DNA from: CAZQGO01 sp964593065
GTDB lineage: Bacteria; Oederibacteriota; JAAXVQ01
Direction of reading: 5' to 3'
NCBI GenBank assembly: GCA_964593065.1
Contig: CAZQGO010000012.1
Coordinates: 1-64,000, forward strand
DNA length: 64,000 nucleotides
A model generated the notes under the pieces. The model was not told where the DNA came from. It worked only from the letters and a program-made list of their open reading frames with translations, and made no database searches. Below are positions 8,868 through 16,853 of the stretch, piece after piece. How positions within the stretch are numbered: the stretch's first letter is position 1; every line of letters starts with the position of its first letter. Both the position numbers and the translations under genes were made by a program.

Positions 8868-9983
8868 ATGAACGTCTTTCTGGCCTACGAGCACCGGCCC
8901 CTCTGTTTCCGGGAACCAAGCGACCTCCTGTGCTGCCGGGATCCCGCCCGCCTGCCCGCGTGTTTCCGGCAACTCGAGCGCTGGCTCGACCAGGGATATT
9001 ACGCGGCGGGGTTCCTCTCGTATGAAGCGGGGTATTTTTTCGAGAAGCGGCTCCGCCAGAATTCAAGCCGGGAATTTCCCCTTCTTTGCCTGGGCGCCTA
9101 CCGCCGGCCCGGCACGGAGGGATTCCCCCCGCGAGCCGCGGGCAGCTACGGCCTCCGCGACTTCCGGGTCAACGTGCCTTATCCCCGGTACGCCCGCCAC
9201 ATCGAACGGATCCGGAGATATATTTCCCGGGGCGATGTTTATCAGATCACCTATTGCCTGAAGAACGCCTTCCGGTTCCGCGGCGATCCCCGCCGTCTGT
9301 TTCTGGATTTGTACCGCTACCAGCGGGTCCCCTATCCGGCTTTCATCGAGGCGGAGGATTTTTGCATTCTGTCCCTGTCCCCGGAGCGGTTCATCCGGAA
9401 ACGGGGCGAAGCCGCCCTGGCCGAGCCCATGAAGGGAACCTGGCCGCGCGGGAGGAACCGGGCCGAGGACCGGCGCCGGCGCCGGCGGTTTTCCCGCGAT
9501 CCGAAAAACCGGGCCGAGAATGTCATGATCGCCGACCTCTTGCGCAACGACCTGGGAAGAATCGGCCGGGACATCCGGGCCCCGCGCCTGTTTACGGTCG
9601 CCCCTTACCGCACGCTCTTCCAGATGACCTCGACCGTCACGGGCCGGGTCCCCGGGAACGTGGGGATGTTCGAGCTTTTTGCCGCGCTGTTTCCGTCCGG
9701 GTCCGTGACGGGCGCGCCCAAAATACGCGCCATGGAAATCATCCGGGAGATTGAACCCGAGGAGCGGAGGATTCACACGGGGGCGATCGGGTACATCACC
9801 CCCGGCCGCGACCTGTATTTCAACGTCCCCATCCGGACGCTGCTCCTGCGCGGGGGGGACGGAGAGATGGGCGTGGGCGGCGGCATTGTCTGGGATTCGA
9901 CGGCCAGGGGGGAATGGGAGGAAGGCCGGCTCAAGTCGCGCTTTCTCCTGGAAATCGCGCGCGCAGGCGGCTGCCGGGCTTGA
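8868..9983 (+). CDS. pabB: Aminodeoxychorismate synthase component I (PabB-like)
   Basis: Chorismate-binding enzyme that aminates chorismate to 4-amino-4-deoxychorismate for folate synthesis. The 371-aa protein contains the signature blocks of the family: PMKGTWPRG (ammonia-binding Lys in the PIKGT position, with Met for Ile), RAENVMIADLLRNDLGRIG, and GSVTGAPKIRAMEIIREIE, followed by the GVGGGIVWDST end block. The N-terminal section is short, and there is no fused PabC-type lyase or PabA domain; the amidotransferase must be elsewhere. An unusual arginine run (residues near 206-211) comes from a CGG/CGC-rich stretch. TrpE is the main alternative, but the DLLRNDLGRIG block and short N-terminus favour PabB. 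It ends 6 bp before a convergent gene. Confidence 0.88.
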   Translation: MNVFLAYEHRPLCFREPSDLLCCRDPARLPACFRQLERWLDQGYYAAGFLSYEAGYFFEKRLRQNSSREFPLLCLGAYRRPGTEGFPPRAAGSYGLRDFRVNVPYPRYARHIERIRRYISRGDVYQITYCLKNAFRFRGDPRRLFLDLYRYQRVPYPAFIEAEDFCILSLSPERFIRKRGEAALAEPMKGTWPRGRNRAEDRRRRRRFSRDPKNRAENVMIADLLRNDLGRIGRDIRAPRLFTVAPYRTLFQMTSTVTGRVPGNVGMFELFAALFPSGSVTGAPKIRAMEIIREIEPEERRIHTGAIGYITPGRDLYFNVPIRTLLLRGGDGEMGVGGGIVWDSTARGEWEEGRLKSRFLLEIARAGGCRA

Positions 9984-9989
9984 GGAAGA

Positions 9990-10568
9990 CTACGTCCGCA
10001 ATAACTTCGTCAGGGACGGGATAAAAGGCGCGACCCACGAGAGATGATCCGCGGCCAGCAGGATGAACTGCTTGTAGGCCGAAGTGTATTCCGGCGAATC
10101 CTGGGACTTCTCCATGGTATCCACCACCGAAATCCAGCGGGAATAATCCTCCTTGGCCAGATTCGTGATGATGGCCTTTCGCAGTTCCTGCAGCATTTCC
10201 CGGGTGGTGAGCAGCGCAAGCTGGCGGGAGATTCCCTCGCCCGCCTGGAGCGTGCCCGGTCCCGGACCGTCCGTGGGAAGAACGGATCCGTCCGGGAGGG
10301 ATTGCGGCGCCCCCCCTTCGCGTTCCACTTTGACCTGGTAGTGCGCGGGCAAGAGCGTGGTTTTCGGGCAATAGCCGCGCTCCTTGATGAGATACGTCTC
10401 TTCCAAACCGTTCGGCAGGCGCCGGGTGAGCCTGTCGCCTTCCTCGATCGGCGCGGTGCCGTCCGGAATGAAGATCATTTTCGGCCTGACCGCGGCCTGG
10501 AGGCCGGAATATTTCTGGCCGTTTTTCTTGATCAGGGTGACGAATTCATCCACGAGGTCGTCGGACAT
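9990..10568 (-). CDS. Conserved protein of unknown function
   Basis: A 192-aa product begins at the ATG at 10568, which has a strong AGAGGAGG ribosome site; the longer frame upstream lacks one. Residues 1-80 look beta-rich (KYSGLQAAVRPKMIFIPDG, then IEEGDRLTRRLPNGLEETY), a pattern I have met in uncharacterised small bacterial proteins but cannot name. A linker rich in Pro/Gly/Asp sits near 85-105. The C-terminal third is helical (REMLQELRKAIITNLAKED), with no signal peptide or membrane segment. It is convergent with pabB and divergent from the PilZ gene. No function is proposed. Confidence 0.75.
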   Translation of the reverse strand: MSDDLVDEFVTLIKKNGQKYSGLQAAVRPKMIFIPDGTAPIEEGDRLTRRLPNGLEETYLIKERGYCPKTTLLPAHYQVKVEREGGAPQSLPDGSVLPTDGPGPGTLQAGEGISRQLALLTTREMLQELRKAIITNLAKEDYSRWISVVDTMEKSQDSPEYTSAYKQFILLAADHLSWVAPFIPSLTKLLRT

Positions 10569-10681
10569 GTGTGCCTCCTCTTGGCAGCGGCGGGTCGGCG
10601 AGGGCCCGCACGCGCCGTTGCTCCCCCCCGCCGGGGCGGCGCAGGCCCGGGGCGGGAACGCCGGGAGGTCACGCCGACTCG

Positions 10682-10690
10682 ATTGTAGCA
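10682..10690 (-). promoter_or_regulatory. Possible extended -10 for the minus-strand gene
   Basis: Read on the minus strand this is TGCTACAAT, an extended -10 element, about 114 nt upstream of the ATG at 10568. No convincing -35 hexamer is present, which is acceptable for an extended -10 promoter. Weak support. Confidence 0.3.
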
Positions 10691-10750
10691 TAGAAACCAC
10701 CCCGGGATCATCCGCGGCGGGGATAAAAATTACCGGGCACTCGTCGGAGC

Positions 10751-10778
10751 TTGAAATACCCCGGCGAAAGTATATAAT
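10751..10778 (+). promoter_or_regulatory. Strong predicted sigma-70 promoter of the PilZ gene
   Basis: TTGAAA at 10751-10756 and a perfect TATAAT at 10773-10778 are 16 bp apart. Start of transcription would be near 10785, some 240 nt before the GTG start of the PilZ gene. That leader is long for a gene-dense genome. Confidence 0.6.
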
Positions 10779-11023
10779 ATCGGCCTGGGGCCGGAGGCGC
10801 GTGTTTTTTCAGGAAAAGGCGAACCCGGTGGCCGCGCGGCGGTGTCAAAACAAAATAAAACGTCGCGCCCGCGCCCGGAAACGCGGTGAACCGCAATGGA
10901 TCGCAAGCGGCTGCCGGTTGGCGTGAGCGGCGGAGCGTGCTGAAGGAGACCGGGTTCAAGACTTGTTTTCCCTGGCAACGGAAGGCTGAATTTCCCAGCC
11001 CTGAATGAAAGGGAGGATGTGCC

Positions 11024-11464
11024 GTGGAAAAAAACCTGCGAACCTGCCCCAGAGTTGAAGTCAATCTTCCCGTCCATTACAAATACCTGGAGAACGGCCG
11101 GATTTACCACGCCCTGGAAGGCGAGGCGGCCAACGTGGGCGCCAAGGGCCTGGCCATGCGCGGCGACCGTCCCCTTCTCAAGGGGCAGGTGATGCTGGTG
11201 ACGCTCTTCCTGCCGCCGGAAAGCCGGAGCGTTGACCAGCACAACTACCTGCAAATCACGGAGCAGAACGGCTTGCCGATCATCATCCTTGCCGAGGTGG
11301 CCTGGTGCCAATCCCTGGGCGAAAGGTACACGGCGGGTCTGCAATTCCTGGTTCCGGATAACCATCACCAGAGGCGACTCAGAAATTTCCTGGATAATTA
11401 TCACATCTATCGGCAGGTTCGCTATGCGGATTTGCCTTCCAAGGAAGACGAGAACGAGCCCTGA
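11024..11464 (+). CDS. PilZ-domain protein (predicted c-di-GMP receptor)
   Basis: Small cytoplasmic protein of 146 aa that consists almost entirely of one PilZ domain. The arginine motif is seen at the N-terminus (RTCPRVEV, matching RxxxR), and the second motif at about residue 37 appears as ANVGAKGLAM, a variant of the D/N-x-S-x-x-G signature. The rest fits the six-stranded barrel (VMLVTLFLPP, GLPIIILAEVAWCQ, YTAGLQFLV). The start is GTG with a GGGAGG site upstream. PilZ proteins bind cyclic di-GMP and act on motility, polysaccharide or transcription partners. The Ser of the second motif is Ala here, so binding strength is uncertain. It opens a cluster of unknown genes. Confidence 0.85.
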   Translation: MEKNLRTCPRVEVNLPVHYKYLENGRIYHALEGEAANVGAKGLAMRGDRPLLKGQVMLVTLFLPPESRSVDQHNYLQITEQNGLPIIILAEVAWCQSLGERYTAGLQFLVPDNHHQRRLRNFLDNYHIYRQVRYADLPSKEDENEP

Positions 11465-11539
11465 GCGCATCCCGCGAAAACCGCGCCCTGCGGCCGGCGG
11501 AGGGGCGGGGTGCAGCGCAGCCCGGGACGGCGGGGGCGT

Positions 11540-12082
11540 TCATTCCCACGTAAAGTTCCACCTCCAGGCATTGGGATACTGGTAATCCTCCGTCACGCGG
11601 ATGTTTTTGGCACCGGTCAATTCCAGGATTCCGACCACATAACCGCAATCGAATTGCAATTCCGCCGCCGTGAGCTCGGGGATGCCTTTGAGGACGAGCA
11701 CGGCGGATTTTTCCGTCAGCTCTTCGACCGCCAGTTCGCCTTGATCGTTGAACAACCTCCAAATCATTCCCGTGCGCTTGACGATAAACGATCTTTTGGC
11801 CAAGCCCAAAAAAGCCCGGTACATTCCGGTAAATTGGATTTTGGCCAAATGGGCGCCGAGTGCGAGCAGGCCCCGCTCGTCCTGCGGAAACAGGGCCTTG
11901 ACGGCCGCCTGCATGATCCGGGCTTCGAGTTCGTGCGGGATCCAGGTGTTGGCCGTGACCGTGCGGTAGGTTCGGATGGTTTCCGCATCCAACTCGGCGA
12001 GGAATTCCTTCTCGGTTTCGGGCCCCCGCTCCTTGAACATCTGCCGGAGGGTCGTGATGTCGCTGGCTTTGGTGTTGGGCAT
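11540..12082 (-). CDS. TIGR02265/DUF2378-like V4R-related protein, copy A
   Basis: A 180-aa soluble protein, one of five related genes in this window. It begins MPNTKASDITTLRQMFKERG, closely matching the starts of copies C and E. The shared core is visible at residues 60-110 (ALFPQDERGLLALGAHLAKI, then GMYRAFLGLAKRSFIVKRTG), MIWRLFNDQG, and a GYVVGILELTGAKNIRV block near the end. It terminates in YPNAWRWNFTWE. This resembles the Myxococcus TIGR02265/DUF2378 proteins, which share a fold with V4R and heme-NO-binding domains. The Cys-x-Gly-x-Cys tail of V4R domains is absent. Ligand and function are unknown. It faces away from copy B. Confidence 0.75.
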   Translation of the reverse strand: MPNTKASDITTLRQMFKERGPETEKEFLAELDAETIRTYRTVTANTWIPHELEARIMQAAVKALFPQDERGLLALGAHLAKIQFTGMYRAFLGLAKRSFIVKRTGMIWRLFNDQGELAVEELTEKSAVLVLKGIPELTAAELQFDCGYVVGILELTGAKNIRVTEDYQYPNAWRWNFTWE

Positions 12083-12294
12083 GCTTGCGCGTCTCCCGGG
12101 GATCAGTGGAATGGCAAATATTGTTCATTCTATCCGAACCCGTTGGGCCGGCGCAAATTAAATTTCACCGTCCCCGCGGGGCGGGGAGGCGCGCACCGCC
12201 CGCAGATTTTCCTCCACTTGGTCATGGCAAGTTCGCGCGCAACCTGATAAAATTTTACCGTGCGTCTCATCCCTCGCCGATGGAGGTGGCGGAG

Positions 12295-12852
12295 GTGGCG
12301 AAGTACCGGGCGGGAGCGCTGATTTTACTCCGCAAACTGTTGAAAAAACGCGGGAAGCCGCACGAACTGGTTTTTTTGCGGCTTCTGGCCCCGGAGGATG
12401 AAGAGGTTTATCGGACCGCCGAACATATGAAATGGATACCGGTGGAGCAAGCGGCCCAGATCCTGATCACCGCGGCCCAGGTTCTCAGCCCCCGTGATCC
12501 ATGGGCGCTGCGAAAACTCGGGCGGGAGGAAGCCAAGGACAACCTCCGGGGCGTTTTCAAGAAACGCTCGGGTCCGTACTCCGTATTCGTCATCCTGCTG
12601 CAGGTGGCCAGGATCTGGCGGAATTACCATGACCAGGGCCGGGCCAAGGCCGTGGTGGAAGCCGACGGCAGCGGAAATTCGTTTGTCGTGGAAAATTACC
12701 CCGCGCTGCCCGAAGCCAACCGTGAAATCTGGGCCGGGTTCATTCAAGAGGCCGTGGAGATGGCGGGCTATCCGACCCTGGACGTCAGGCGGCGCGAAAC
12801 CAATCCACTGGCCTGGAAATGGTTCGTTGCGGAAAGGCAGCCCGGCGATTAG
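12295..12852 (+). CDS. TIGR02265/DUF2378-like V4R-related protein, copy B
   Basis: A 185-aa member of the local family. I prefer the GTG at 12295 over the ATG at 12280: a GGAGG lies 8 nt before it, and this start gives exactly the N-terminal length of the other copies (VAKYRAGALILLRKLLKKRG against MPEVKASGILTIKKILEARG in copy C). Core blocks are ALRKLGREEAKDNLRGVFKK, VARIWRNYHDQG and a degraded second half (EAVEMAGYPTLDVRR) ending NPLAWKWFVAE. It is the most divergent copy; the Gly-rich loop before the last helix is weaker. It is divergent from copy A. Confidence 0.7.
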   Translation: MAKYRAGALILLRKLLKKRGKPHELVFLRLLAPEDEEVYRTAEHMKWIPVEQAAQILITAAQVLSPRDPWALRKLGREEAKDNLRGVFKKRSGPYSVFVILLQVARIWRNYHDQGRAKAVVEADGSGNSFVVENYPALPEANREIWAGFIQEAVEMAGYPTLDVRRRETNPLAWKWFVAERQPGD

Positions 12853-12933
12853 TCCGGGGGGCCTGGGTCCCGCCCGGCCGGGGGATGAAGGCGCCGGAGG
12901 GCGCAATTTCCCGAGGCCGGCTGCATATTCGTT

Positions 12934-12962
12934 TTGGAAAAATAATCCAATCATGGTAGAAT
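12934..12962 (+). promoter_or_regulatory. Predicted promoter of the 82-aa protein gene
   Basis: TTGGAA at 12934-12939 and TAGAAT at 12957-12962 are 17 bp apart in an AT-rich patch. This places the transcription start near 12969, about 77 nt before the ATG at 13046. Confidence 0.45.
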
Positions 12963-13045
12963 AAATCAATTTTTACGCTCTGGGCACGGAACGGGTTGGC
13001 CGGAGCGGACAGCGGAAACGCAAAACGTTCGGAGGGAATTGCGGC

Positions 13046-13294
13046 ATGGGCAAGCCGTTTGCCAAGGAAGACCTGGTCGGAATGTTCTCCGAGGCTTTAG
13101 GCAACGACAAGGCGCAGCAGCTGATCGAAGAGGCCATCCGGATTCTGGGGCTGCAGCAAAAGAACAGTTTCGAGCGCGAGGACATCCTGGCGATTGCCAA
13201 GGAATTGAAAAGAAAGGGCGGTTTTATCGCCATCCTGGCGAATTGCCTCGCGTCCCAGGCGTTTCACGTCACCAAACAGGATCAATCCGATTGA
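13046..13294 (+). CDS. Small helical protein of unknown function
   Basis: An 82-aa protein predicted to be entirely alpha-helical, with four short helices (LVGMFSEALG, AQQLIEEAIRILGL, REDILAIAKELKRKG, FIAILANCLASQAFH). It has no signal peptide, no membrane segment and a single Cys. The ATG follows a GGAGGGAATTGCGGC stretch. The codon use matches its neighbours. It sits between members of the V4R-like family and ahead of a small exported protein. I do not recognise a named family. Confidence 0.7.
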   Translation: MGKPFAKEDLVGMFSEALGNDKAQQLIEEAIRILGLQQKNSFEREDILAIAKELKRKGGFIAILANCLASQAFHVTKQDQSD

Positions 13295-13382
13295 ATACGG
13301 ACCGGAAAGAGCCGTGGCGTTCGTCGTCCCGGCGCGGGGAATCCCGAAACGTCCCAATTCGGTTAAGGAGCGCAGACGCGAA

Positions 13383-13721
13383 GTGCTGAAAACAACTTGT
13401 GGACTCTTGGCGGTGTTCTGGCTGGCAGGCCTGCCCGCCGCCGGCTGGACGGACGAGGTCATTTCCATCAGCGACAAACAGTACGCGAAGAAAGCCGAAA
13501 ATTCCGCCATCGATATTTATGCCAGCGAACGCGCCGTGAACCTTCCCTTCGAAGATTTGTTCGTCATGGATGTAACCCCGGCGCTGTCTTCGATCTCGAA
13601 GGCCATTCAGACCGCGCGCGACACGGCCCGGGAATACGGCGCGGATGCCATCATCATCTTGGCGGTGAACGTCGATAATTCCGGCATGATGTTGTTCAAA
13701 GGCATTAAGTACACGCAGTGA
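13383..13721 (+). CDS. Small exported protein of unknown function
   Basis: A GTG at 13383 gives 112 aa with a plausible Sec signal peptide (MLKTTCGLLAVFWLAGLPAA, then GWTDEV). An upstream in-frame GTG at 13314 would place 23 polar residues before the hydrophobic stretch, which is less likely; an AAGGAG lies 13 nt before 13383. The mature part has a mixed alpha/beta pattern ending in YGADAIIILAVNVDNSGMML and FKGIKYTQ. This Gly-Ala-Asp-Ala strand recalls small RcsF/YbjQ-like envelope domains, but the match is too loose to name it. Likely periplasmic. Confidence 0.6.
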   Translation: MLKTTCGLLAVFWLAGLPAAGWTDEVISISDKQYAKKAENSAIDIYASERAVNLPFEDLFVMDVTPALSSISKAIQTARDTAREYGADAIIILAVNVDNSGMMLFKGIKYTQ

Positions 13722-13826
13722 CCGCCCCGGGCGGCCCGACCGCTTTGCGGGGAAGAATCCTCGGCGGCGCCGGCAGCGGACCTGCAGGCGGAAGCGGTGT
13801 CGTGACCGGGAAACAGGCGGGACTCC

Positions 13827-14378
13827 ATGCCGGAAGTCAAGGCCAGCGGGATCCTCACGATTAAAAAAATCCTGGAGGCGCGGGGCCCGGAAGCGGAAGC
13901 GGTCTTCACGGCCGCTCTCAGCGCGGAGTCCTTGAAAGTCTATCGCCTCGCCGTGGCGCCGAGCTGGATTCCCTTCGCGGCCGAAGCGGAAATCTTCGAG
14001 AAGGCCTCGGAAACACTCTTCCCGGAAAATCCTCAGCGGCTGCGCAGACTGGGGTACGAAGTCGCCAAAATCCAGTTTAAAGGGCTGTATAAAGTTTTCC
14101 TGCTCATGACCACCGTGGACTACGTGGTCAAACGGACGGCCCAGATCTGGGGCACCATCTATAATAGCGGTTCGGCGCGGGTGGAGGATGTCAACGATTA
14201 TGGCGGGACGCTGATCGCCCAGGATCTCCCGGACCAGCTGCCCACCCAGCGCGAGTATATCTGCGGTTACTTGATCGGCCTTTTGGAAATGACCAACGTC
14301 CGGAACGTCCGCGTGCGCAAGGACGAAAGCAATCCCAGGGCCTGGAAATGGATTTTCACCTGGGAGAAGAAAAAATAG
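13827..14378 (+). CDS. TIGR02265/DUF2378-like V4R-related protein, copy C
   Basis: A 183-aa family member starting MPEVKASGILTIKKILEARG. It shares the core with copy A: LRRLGYEVAKIQFKGLYKVF, then TVDYVVKRTAQIWGTIYNSG and GYLIGLLEMTNVRNVRVRKD, ending NPRAWKWIFTWEKKK. Copies A and C are the closest pair by eye. There is no signal peptide, membrane helix or Cys-based metal motif. The neighbouring downstream gene encodes a HEAT-repeat protein beginning 62 bp after its stop, possibly in the same transcript. Confidence 0.75.
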   Translation: MPEVKASGILTIKKILEARGPEAEAVFTAALSAESLKVYRLAVAPSWIPFAAEAEIFEKASETLFPENPQRLRRLGYEVAKIQFKGLYKVFLLMTTVDYVVKRTAQIWGTIYNSGSARVEDVNDYGGTLIAQDLPDQLPTQREYICGYLIGLLEMTNVRNVRVRKDESNPRAWKWIFTWEKKK

Positions 14379-14440
14379 CCGCACGCGGCCGCGGTGCGCT
14401 CCTCCGCCGGCGTAAACGAGTCAAGCGCGGGAGAAGAATC

Positions 14441-14965
14441 GTGACGCTCCTTGATGAAATTCTCGGTTGGGGAAAAAAGCCGAAAGAGCTTGTGCTGCGC
14501 CTGGCCGGGCGGGTCAAACGGAATGCCAAACTGATCGCACAGCTGGCGGAGGGGCTGGAACATGACCGCCCCGCCATCCGCGGCACTTGCGCGGAGGCGC
14601 TGTCGGAAATCACCCGGGAGCGACCCGACTTGCTGCCGGCCCGCCACCTCGACGCCCTGATCCGGCATTTACAGGACGAGAACCCGCGGGTGAAGTGGGA
14701 AACGGCGCAGGTGATCGGCAATGTGGCGGCCAGGCACCCGGAAAAAGTCGGACGCGCGGTTTCCGGACTCCTCCGGAACAGCTCGGATGCCGGGACCGTG
14801 GTGCGCTGGAGTTCGGCCTACGCCCTGACGCGGATCGCGGAGCAGCGTCCGCAGGACCGGAAAGCCCTGGCCGCCAAAATGGAGGGCGTTTTAAGGCGGG
14901 AGAAAAACAGCGGGGTCCGGAACGTTTACCTCAAAGCCCTGAAAAAAATCCGGACCTTGACTTGA
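14441..14965 (+). CDS. HEAT-repeat protein
   Basis: A 174-aa protein from a GTG start at 14441 (GGGAGAAGA upstream); a longer frame reaching back into copy C has no ribosome site. It is built of about four HEAT-like helical pairs, for example residues 35-60 (GLEHDRPAIRGTCAEALSEI), then HLQDENPRVKWETAQVIGNV and DAGTVVRWSSAYALTRIAEQ. The repeated R/K-W-x-x-A pattern is typical of PBS-lyase/HEAT scaffolds. Such proteins bind partner proteins rather than catalyse reactions. It stands between two V4R-like family genes, so a role with them is possible but only inferred from position. Confidence 0.75.
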   Translation: MTLLDEILGWGKKPKELVLRLAGRVKRNAKLIAQLAEGLEHDRPAIRGTCAEALSEITRERPDLLPARHLDALIRHLQDENPRVKWETAQVIGNVAARHPEKVGRAVSGLLRNSSDAGTVVRWSSAYALTRIAEQRPQDRKALAAKMEGVLRREKNSGVRNVYLKALKKIRTLT

Positions 14966-15115
14966 TCCCGCGCGGGCCATCTCTTCCTCCCCGTTGCCGT
15001 GCGCTCGCCTGGGTGAATACGGGGTCCCGCCTTCCGGTCCGGTTCAGGCATCCGGGTGCGCAGCGGGCCGGGATTTCCGGGAAGCAAGGAGAGGATAGAA
15101 AAGAGGATACGAACG

Positions 15116-15673
15116 ATGGGAAAATTAAAGGGCACGGGTTGGAAAGGCGCACTGGAATATCTGGATAAAACGTACGGTCCGGAGGGCATGCGGAAATTGC
15201 TGGCGGCGCTGGATGAGCCGGACCGACAGATTTTGTCCAAGCCCATCTTGCCCATTTCCTGGCTGGATTTTTCGGCGTATATCCGGATCATCCTCACCGC
15301 GGACAAGGTGCTCGGCTCGGGGGACCACAAACTCATTGAGGCCGCCTCGGTGTACAACGCCCAGAAGGACCTGAAGGGAGTATACAAGTTGTTTTTATCC
15401 GTGACCTCGCCGCGGTTCGTCATCAGCAACGCCCAGCGCCTCTGGCGGCAGTACAACGATGAAGGGGATCTGAGCGTGGAATGGCGGGGATCCAAGGAGG
15501 GAGTGTTGTATATCCGCAATTACCCGGACATCCCTCTCCATCACGAACTGGATCAGCTTCCCTACATGATCGAGGCTCTCAAGATGTCGGGCTGCAAGAA
15601 CGTCCAAGCCCGGCATGTGCAATGCATCGCCCGGGGCGATGAACAATGCAGGACGGAATTCAAGTGGGACTGA
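15116..15673 (+). CDS. TIGR02265/DUF2378-like V4R-related protein, copy D with V4R-type tail
   Basis: A 185-aa protein from the ATG at 15116, preceded by AGAGGATA. Core blocks: AASVYNAQKDLKGVYKLFLS, NAQRLWRQYNDEGDLSVEW and MIEALKMSGCKNVQARHVQC. It differs from copies A, B, C and E in having a Cys-rich tail: VQCIARGDEQCRTEFKWD fits the C-x5-G-x3-C ending of V4R domains. It also lacks the MxxVKAS-type beginning and instead starts GKLKGTGWKGALEYLDKTYG. This copy most clearly ties the family to V4R/TIGR02265 domains and may keep ligand or metal binding. The function is unknown. Confidence 0.75.
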   Translation: MGKLKGTGWKGALEYLDKTYGPEGMRKLLAALDEPDRQILSKPILPISWLDFSAYIRIILTADKVLGSGDHKLIEAASVYNAQKDLKGVYKLFLSVTSPRFVISNAQRLWRQYNDEGDLSVEWRGSKEGVLYIRNYPDIPLHHELDQLPYMIEALKMSGCKNVQARHVQCIARGDEQCRTEFKWD

Positions 15674-15850
15674 ACACGGTACCCTGCTCGCGTCCTCGGC
15701 TCGAGAATTCCCGCCGTCCGGGGATTTTTTTCCCGCCAGATTTTTAAGGGTTTGAGGATGTAGAAATTCTCCTTTCCCGATGAAGCCGCTTTCCTCCGCC
15801 GGCGAAATACTCCTGGCCAAATTTTCCCCACCCTGCGGCCTCTCGCGGGC

Positions 15851-15878
15851 TTGACATATCCCGGTTTCCTGTTATGCT
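15851..15878 (+). promoter_or_regulatory. Predicted sigma-70 promoter of the GGCT-like gene
   Basis: A consensus TTGACA at 15851-15856 and TATGCT at 15873-15878 are separated by 16 bp. The transcript would start near 15885, leaving an 83-nt leader. Nothing else is recognised in the 294-bp gap after copy D. Confidence 0.6.
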
Positions 15879-15967
15879 TACGCTACGCGCGGAGCCCGAC
15901 CCGTGGATGCGAGCGGAATTGCATGCTGTTCCAGGTTTGCCGGGCCCGGGGAGGAGAGAGCCTACCC

Positions 15968-16612
15968 ATGAGCACGGACGACGCCAGCCAGGCCGATTAT
16001 TCCTTGGATCTGCTGGTCAAGGTCCTGGAGCATGCCAATGAGGCGCGGAGCGCTCAGAACCCGGCGGATGCCTGCATGGACTTGGTGGCCGCACTGGATT
16101 TACTGCTGGCCGCCGTGCGCGCGCAGGCTTCGCCCACGGATCCGCGCCAGGCGGAAATGCTCGTGCAGGCGGATAAATGGGCGGAAATGCGGGGCGGCAT
16201 CGCCCAGCACTGGGAGGTCTTGGAGAAAGACCCGCAAGCCGCGACGCAATTGGTGGCCGCTTTGGATCGCTTGCTGGATGTCCTCCTGGACGAACCCTCC
16301 ACGCGCCTGGCCGCTTACGGGAGCTTGATGCCGGGACAAGCCCATGCCGACCACCTGGCGTCATGCCAGGGGGAATGGGACGAGGGTACCGTGACCGGCG
16401 TCTTGGGCGCCGACGGCCGGTACCCCGCCTTGAAGTGGGATCCGCGCGGCCCGCAGGTGGACGTGGCCGTATTCCATTCCCTGGACCTGCCCGCGCATTT
16501 TCCGGAGCTGGACGTCTTCGAAGGCGAACACTACACACGCATCCTGGCGCCTGTCATCATGGCGGACAACCAGATCGTGATCGCCAACCTGTATCATTTC
16601 CCAACCTCCTGA
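15968..16612 (+). CDS. Gamma-glutamylcyclotransferase-like protein with N-terminal extension
   Basis: A 214-aa protein starting at ATG 15968 (GAGAG 7 nt upstream). Residues from about 118 onward form a GGCT-like fold: RLAAYGSLMPGQAHADHL holds the YGSL substrate-loop motif, and DVFEGEHYTRI supplies the Glu expected as the catalytic acid. The first 110 residues are helical and not part of the usual domain (LDLLVKVLEHANEARSAQNP, WAEMRGGIAQHWEVLEKDP). GGCT enzymes cyclise gamma-glutamyl peptides or amines, releasing 5-oxoproline; some members have other roles. The substrate cannot be told here. Confidence 0.75.
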   Translation: MSTDDASQADYSLDLLVKVLEHANEARSAQNPADACMDLVAALDLLLAAVRAQASPTDPRQAEMLVQADKWAEMRGGIAQHWEVLEKDPQAATQLVAALDRLLDVLLDEPSTRLAAYGSLMPGQAHADHLASCQGEWDEGTVTGVLGADGRYPALKWDPRGPQVDVAVFHSLDLPAHFPELDVFEGEHYTRILAPVIMADNQIVIANLYHFPTS

Positions 16613-16802
16613 ATCGATCCGTGCGCGCGGGCCACGTGCTGCCTCTGCCGCAAGATGCCTTATCGTTCTGAGACCCGGGATCGCCTTCCGGCGCCCCTCC
16701 GCTGGGGGCGGCAACGGGACCCGCACAGGATCTCTGCGGCAAATCAGCGGGTGACTCTTCCGGAGCGGTGGCCAGGCCGCGTCCGATTCAGCATTTGCGG
16801 GG

Positions 16803-16831
16803 TTGAAATTGCCTCCCGAAAAGTGGAGAAT
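16803..16831 (+). promoter_or_regulatory. Possible promoter of panE
   Basis: TTGAAA at 16803-16808 and GAGAAT at 16826-16831 are separated by 17 bp and lie 23 bp before the panE start, so the leader would be short. The -10 hexamer is weak. Confidence 0.3.
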
Positions 16832-16853
16832 ATTGCCACCCGGGGGGTGAAAC

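Larger units (their letters stand above)
10569..11023. other. 455-bp intergenic region with divergent promoters
   Basis: This gap separates the unknown minus-strand gene from the PilZ gene. It holds two promoter-like sequences, listed separately, and a leader of about 240 nt on the plus strand. I looked for riboswitch cores, tRNA, SRP RNA and tmRNA patterns and recognised none. Several GC-rich short dyads are present but no clear terminator or repeat. Confidence 0.6.

Noticed and set aside
10948..10985. GGGTTCAAG as a possible tRNA T-loop
   Set aside because: The flanking bases do not form the 5-bp T stem and no acceptor or anticodon arm is present.
10785..11023. c-di-GMP riboswitch in the PilZ leader
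   Set aside because: I could not find the conserved GEMM core; kept only as a long leader.
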